The notes under the pieces: model-generated
Databases searched by the model: none
What the model saw: the letters and a program-made list of their open reading frames with translations, nothing else
What the model was told of the DNA's origin: nothing
Position numbers and translations under genes: made by a program
Assembly (NCBI RefSeq): GCF_003026285.1
Contig: NZ_PYOD01000009.1
Span: 1 to 64,000 of the forward strand
Direction: 5' to 3'
Source of the DNA: Photobacterium profundum
Lineage (GTDB): Bacteria > Pseudomonadota > Gammaproteobacteria > Enterobacterales > Vibrionaceae
DNA: 64,000 nucleotides
Shown: positions 61,101 to 64,000 of the stretch, one piece after another
How the letters are laid out: the number at the start of each line of letters is the position of its first letter
Numbering within the stretch: position 1 is the first letter of the stretch

Positions 61101-61210
61101 GCGGTACACTGTTAACAACGATGATCTCGTTTTACTTTGTGCCCGCTGTGTTTCGACTGGCAGTATATAAAAAGCCGCTGTATAAAAACCAATCTGTCGC
61201 AGCCAGTTAA
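58124..61210 (+). CDS. RND-family efflux transporter permease (AcrB/MexF-type)
   Basis: A 1028-residue pump with the expected 12 helices and two large periplasmic loops. TM4 carries the proton-relay pair in GLIVALGIMVDNAIVMVDTI. The N terminus reads LPRAEDPIIKNRIGSVVTHY, then PGATAERVE, typical of the HAE1-like group found in TetR-MFP-RND operons (VexH/PA-type). Drug specificity cannot be predicted. The tandem position after the adaptor and the TetR gene upstream make this a complete regulated pump except for TolC. No terminator is visible after it. Confidence 0.93.
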   Translation: MKYILGNTRLLILAVALLIVSGLSALSALPRAEDPIIKNRIGSVVTHYPGATAERVEALVTEKIETSLRQLDEIKTLSSVSRPGISVITIELKDEIMDSDPVWSRARDQLSDVVPVLPQGTSAPDLDTDHAYAFTIITALTWQGNTEPDLLTLRRYGIELGNRLRTLSGTEFVDEYGLPDEEILVSMDPIVASALGRSAISIAEAINGADAKNSAGELVNSSNRFALEVSDSLDSLDRIRRVPVAIDDSGHVIRLEDIADVERRQASPPAEMAIVQGQPAVIIATRMQPHLRVDLWSNRVHTFLDSFQQELPSNVKVNILFEQQSYTETRLSDLSQSLLIGFTIILIVLLLTLGVRSAIIVALSLPLTSLLTLAMMKFTGLPINQMSVTGLIVALGIMVDNAIVMVDTIQHYRQQGIEKLDAAMKALNHLWVPLLGSTLTTILAFAPIILMPGPAGEFVGAIAITVSFSLVGSYIVSHTIVAGFASRWLPSGENSHHWYHTGITLPKLSNGFEKSVRIAIKHPLITALLVCVLPLTGFWSASQLTEQFFPPSDRDMFEIKLYLPPQASIFATAEATKSVDHILAQYDDIENVNWLVGGNFPSFYYNMAAREKGAAYFAQAMVKAKDFSAANAMIPDLQTKLDIELPQAQILVRKLEQGPPFNAPLEVRLYGANLDTLKSIGEDIRLIMTETPYVTHTRETLQPGTPKVWVNVNEEASQLSGLTLSKFANLLQASLTGKVSGNIIEASESIPIRVRVKDENRENMSHLSNLRLPVISEDVFTGLPVSALAELSLTPSRGAIPRRNGQRVNVIEGYIRAGVLPQTALDHFQANISEYQKTIPAGYRIELGGESAERNESVSNLLANLSMVVTLLVMVVVISFNSFRLSLIIFTVGLLAAGLGLLSVWSFSYPFGFTVIIGLLGLVGLAINAAIVILAELKADKDAINGDSNAILAAVMSCTRHITSTTITTIGGFMPLILAGGGFWPPFAVAIAGGTLLTTMISFYFVPAVFRLAVYKKPLYKNQSVAAS

Positions 61211-61239
61211 CAATAAATAACGTTCGCTACAATCACAAT

Positions 61240-61260
61240 AAGGAGAAGGAGAAGGAGAGG
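61240..61260 (+). repeat. Tandem purine-rich hexamer repeat with Shine-Dalgarno sequence
   Basis: AAGGAG is repeated three times and followed by AGG, immediately upstream of an ATG (61263). Each unit is a full ribosome site. The ATG opens a 60-codon frame antisense to the end of the J-domain gene. Confidence 0.6.
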
Positions 61261-61312
61261 TTATGCTCTTGCTTTATACCCAAGCGACCTCTTATTCTTC
61301 CTTTAATGATCA

Positions 61313-62455
61313 TCAGATGGAAGAAACACACGCATTATTTAATCTACCGAATGCTTCAGAAAAACCAGTATTCGAAAAGTATTCTTCATTGAGGAGTACA
61401 CTTTTACTATCAGACCAATTTGCCGCAGAAGATCCTTTACCATAAGGAATATCATAAACAATAAAGTGACGTTCTTTTCGATCAAAGATCATGTTTGCAG
61501 ACAAACGTCGTGCTCTAACCGTTTCATTCAAATAATATTCAAAGCCTGAATCACAACTTTTCACAATATAAGAACCTTTATCACTGCGCACTGCAATATA
61601 AGGTTTCTGACTGTCTTCGTAAAACTTTAGCTGCCACTGACCAATAACCTTGTCAATTTGAATACGTGCGATAGGCTCTGGCTCTATAGCCAAAACAACC
61701 GTTGTCTCGACTTGATTAGCAATAGGGTTATTGACTACATCTAACGGATTCACATCCACGATGGTAGCAATAGCATTAGGTTCTATATCTTGATGATTAA
61801 ACCATGCGAATACTGCCAGCCAAGGGGCTTTACCTGCACTTAGCAACAACACAATAAGCATAACTGGTACCAATAGTACTAACCCCACTCGCTTAGCGTT
61901 GAAGTAGCCTAATGACTTAATTTGAGAGGCGACTTTTTGTGTCAGTACCGTTGGGTCAGCCGCATTATTTCCGGAGCTAGACACGGCATGAGATTGATTT
62001 TTCGCTGCTAACTCCCCCTTTGCTTCCGCTAACAATTGGGCTAACCTAGTGTTCTCTTCTTGAAGTTTACCTACATCATTACTGGCAGTATTTTTCATAT
62101 TATGAATGTGCATAGAGCTATCAGCAAAAGCTTGCTGAGCTTCCTTTTGAGCGCTAGCTAATTTCTTTACGAGCGTATCTCTTTCCTCTTTCAGATGCCG
62201 GTAATCATTTTGAAGGCGGTGAATCTGGCTCAAGTACTTCTCAACAGATTTCGTTTGAACATATTCAGTATTAAACGCTTCTTGTTGTCCCTTTCCTTCA
62301 CTTACATATTTATAGGCTTCTGAAATAAGTTGCATCAATGCTTTAGAGCCACCTTTATCAGGGTGAGAGCGATTAGATAGGTGTTTATAGCGACGTTTTA
62401 TATCACTTTGGGGAGTATCTTGGTTTGTACCTAAAATATCATGAAATGAAGTCAT
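61313..62455 (-). CDS. Membrane-anchored J-domain protein
   Basis: A 380-residue DnaJ-like co-chaperone. The J domain is at the N terminus (FHDILGTNQ, with HPD at residues 31-33 in RSHPDKGG). A coiled coil follows (about 70-155: YLSQIHRLQNDYRHLKEERD), then one membrane helix (190-207: VGLVLLVPVMLIVLLLSA) and a C-terminal domain ending NACVSSI. J domains activate DnaK ATPase; the anchor would recruit DnaK to the membrane. The ATG at 62455 is preferred because it puts the J domain at the N terminus; the frame opens 31 codons earlier. The C-terminal domain is unrecognised. Confidence 0.82.
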   Translation of the reverse strand: MTSFHDILGTNQDTPQSDIKRRYKHLSNRSHPDKGGSKALMQLISEAYKYVSEGKGQQEAFNTEYVQTKSVEKYLSQIHRLQNDYRHLKEERDTLVKKLASAQKEAQQAFADSSMHIHNMKNTASNDVGKLQEENTRLAQLLAEAKGELAAKNQSHAVSSSGNNAADPTVLTQKVASQIKSLGYFNAKRVGLVLLVPVMLIVLLLSAGKAPWLAVFAWFNHQDIEPNAIATIVDVNPLDVVNNPIANQVETTVVLAIEPEPIARIQIDKVIGQWQLKFYEDSQKPYIAVRSDKGSYIVKSCDSGFEYYLNETVRARRLSANMIFDRKERHFIVYDIPYGKGSSAANWSDSKSVLLNEEYFSNTGFSEAFGRLNNACVSSI

Positions 62456-62782
62456 TAACGGATGCTGTTCCTGAATGCAATGAGAAAACCAATCATATAA
62501 CGCTAACTGTATTTGTAGTGAAGAAATACATACAATTATAATATGCATTCTATTTTATATGAAGAGGAAAATAAAAAGAATTCCACCGTATCAAAAACAG
62601 CCAGAAACGTTTCTATCCCTACATTGGTTTATATATCGACTAAGGTAAAGCAAACTTTATAACATTGAGTTTATTGTTAATATGGAAATGACATAAAAGG
62701 TATGATATTGAAAGTAATTCTACATTGTATGAAGATTAAATATCTATTGAATAATGAATGAAACGGTATCATTCCAATACCG
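62456..62782. other. Intergenic region between two minus-strand genes
   Basis: About 330 nt, AT-rich, with the hairpin of the AraC gene at its right end. No gene recognised. Confidence 0.5.
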
Positions 62783-62784
62783 TT
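62762..62784 (-). terminator. Probable terminator of the AraC-family gene
   Basis: A perfect 8-bp stem AACGGTAT/ATACCGTT with a 7-nt loop overlaps the stop codon region; on the minus strand it is followed by TTCATTCATT, so the T-run is weak. Confidence 0.5.
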
Positions 62785-63484
62785 AATTCACATCATGTTT
62801 TTTTAATCTAAATTCGCCTGGTGAACAACCAATGTGTTTTTTAAATACACGAGAGAAATAGGAAACATCTTTAAAACCCGCAGAAGTTGCGACCGAAGAT
62901 ATTTTCTCTCGATCAGAGATTAACAAACCACAAGCTAAATCCAATCGTTTTTTAATGATGTACTGTTTAAGGGTCACACCCATTACATTATGAAATAAAC
63001 GTGAAAAATAGGTCGGTGAATATTGGCAGGCATTAGCAAGATCTTCTTCACGCAAAGGAGCACTTATATTTTGATCGATGATGATCAAGGCAGGTTTAAT
63101 GGATAGTTCACGCTGTTCATATGCACCACTTTCAACATTGACAGTATGGGTATGTAGACGGGTAAAACACTCATCTAATTGTTGCCGATTTGAATTTACG
63201 CTGATGACATCATCACCACCAGCACGTAACACATTCAGTGCTAAATCTGCATCAAGTTCATGATATACAATAACGACTTTCGTTGCTGCATGACGTTGCT
63301 TAACAGCTCTTAGTAATTCAAACCCTTCTGAACTAGAATTTTTCACTTCAAGGAAGATCAACTCATGTCCTGTCATTGTCGACAGAATTTCAAAAGGAGA
63401 GACATCAACAACGCTATGAAAATGCTTTAAATTTTCTTTCGCTTCAATGTGTTTATTATGATGATTACAGCTAACCCAAATCAC
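62783..63484 (-). CDS. AraC-family regulator with a degenerate receiver-like domain
   Basis: A 233-residue protein. The C-terminal half is a double helix-turn-helix AraC domain (LANACQYSPTYFSRLFHNVM, then SVATSAGFKDVSYFSRVFKK and CSPGEFRLKK). The N-terminal half aligns with a response-regulator receiver (ELIFLEVKNSSSEGFELLRA, then VLRAGGDDVISVN) but the phospho-acceptor Asp is Glu46, the conserved Thr is Tyr74 and the Lys is Val96. It therefore probably cannot be phosphorylated and may be constitutively active or ligand-controlled. No cognate kinase is nearby. Confidence 0.8.
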   Translation of the reverse strand: MIWVSCNHHNKHIEAKENLKHFHSVVDVSPFEILSTMTGHELIFLEVKNSSSEGFELLRAVKQRHAATKVVIVYHELDADLALNVLRAGGDDVISVNSNRQQLDECFTRLHTHTVNVESGAYEQRELSIKPALIIIDQNISAPLREEDLANACQYSPTYFSRLFHNVMGVTLKQYIIKKRLDLACGLLISDREKISSVATSAGFKDVSYFSRVFKKHIGCSPGEFRLKKHDVN

Positions 63485-64000
63485 ATTTTCACCTTATTGC
63501 TAGGGTTATAACGTCATGTATTTCAGCTCAAAATTAGAGCATAAACATGCCAATTTATACATAACGACTCATATGAAATGTTGTTATGAATACGCTTTGT
63601 ACCGACGTTTCCTGTCAATAATGTATAAATAATTATACAAATCTATTACTATATTTTTTCTTATTTATAAATAATTAACGGTTAAATAATCAAATAAATC
63701 CAGTTTTATAATCCTGTCTCATTTCTAAAAAATAATTATTTTATTTTCTACTATTGACCAAACTAACAATTACTATCAACATTAAATTGGTTAAAATACG
63801 CGACCTTTATATTCCAAAATGGAATATAAAAAGTGCTATTATTCCTAAAGCATCTACTTATTTTTCTTCGCTTATACAAGGAAATTAAATTTATAACGAC
63901 AAAATAATGATACAAGCTACTTTCAGAAGATAGCAAACTTCATGCTTATGACAAATATGTGTATTAATCTCACATCGTATTTTTTTGATTATTTACTCCA
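63485..64000. other. AT-rich intergenic region at the window end
   Basis: 516 nt without a recognisable gene. A perfect 10-bp inverted repeat TTTATATTCC/GGAATATAAA (63806-63830, 5-nt spacer) stands out and may be an operator for a gene beyond the window. Confidence 0.5.

Noticed and set aside
61263..61445. 60-codon frame after the triple AAGGAG repeat, as a certain gene
   Set aside because: Mostly antisense to a well-supported J-domain gene; kept only as a finding because of the strong ribosome site.
1..64000. CRISPR arrays, tRNA or rRNA genes, integrases, intact insertion sequences
   Set aside because: No regularly spaced repeats, cloverleaf sequences, rRNA segments, recombinase or transposase frames were seen.

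Overview
The window is AT-rich (roughly 40% G+C by eye) and reads as a chromosomal segment of a marine gammaproteobacterium of the Vibrionaceae, most likely Photobacterium. The family assignment rests on several Vibrionaceae-type loci: divergent hutWXZ and tonB-exbBD-hutBCD haem uptake operons, a PanP-type aspartate decarboxylase, a DUF2860 outer-membrane protein, tfoY behind a c-di-GMP-I riboswitch, and a cytolysin of the Vibrio cholerae HlyA/VCC type. The genus is inference. I see no rRNA, tRNA, CRISPR array, integrase or intact insertion sequence.

Layout. 1-8.1 kb: the end of an EAL protein, the scaffold/GGGtGRT pair, Mn-dependent pyrophosphatase, a patatin phospholipase, a 29-residue YnhF-type peptide, a small beta-barrel protein, and an NSS transporter with its tiny MetS subunit. 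8.1-10.8 kb: a patchy stretch of small unknown genes, a VOC protein, one probable frameshifted gene and a phage-regulator remnant. 10.8-14.5 kb: a periplasmic protein, a DUF2860 protein and panP. 14.9-20.5 kb: TMAO respiration (torR, divergent torC-torA, then torD). 20.8-30.1 kb: two unknown genes, then haem/iron acquisition with two Fur-like sites in the shared intergenic region. 30.3-32.6 kb: purR with an unusual leader, then riboswitch-tfoY. 33-40.7 kb: a small membrane protein gene, then a ynj-type operon in which a VTT-FAD/disulfide oxidoreductase fusion sits between ynjA and ynjBCD-ynjF and no ynjE is present. 41.4-43.8 kb: the cytolysin, with a basic RSKR processing site. 43.8-49.7 kb: three LysR regulators with their neighbours, including punR/punC. 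49.8-52.2 kb: an SCO/multicopper oxidase pair in which a 5-bp tandem duplication separates the Tat signal from the enzyme. 52.6-55.8 kb: an NhaC antiporter, a periplasmic solute-binding protein and a lipoprotein. 56-61.2 kb: a TetR regulator with palindromic operators, divergent from an RND efflux pair. 61.3-63.5 kb: a membrane-anchored J-domain protein and an AraC-type regulator with a degenerate receiver domain.

The strongest leads for new biology are the ynj operon with its membrane redox fusion, the promoter/PurR-box/terminator arrangement in front of purR, the slipped-repeat break in the multicopper oxidase, and the pseudo-receiver AraC protein. All functional calls come from reading the sequence and remembered family features; no search was run.
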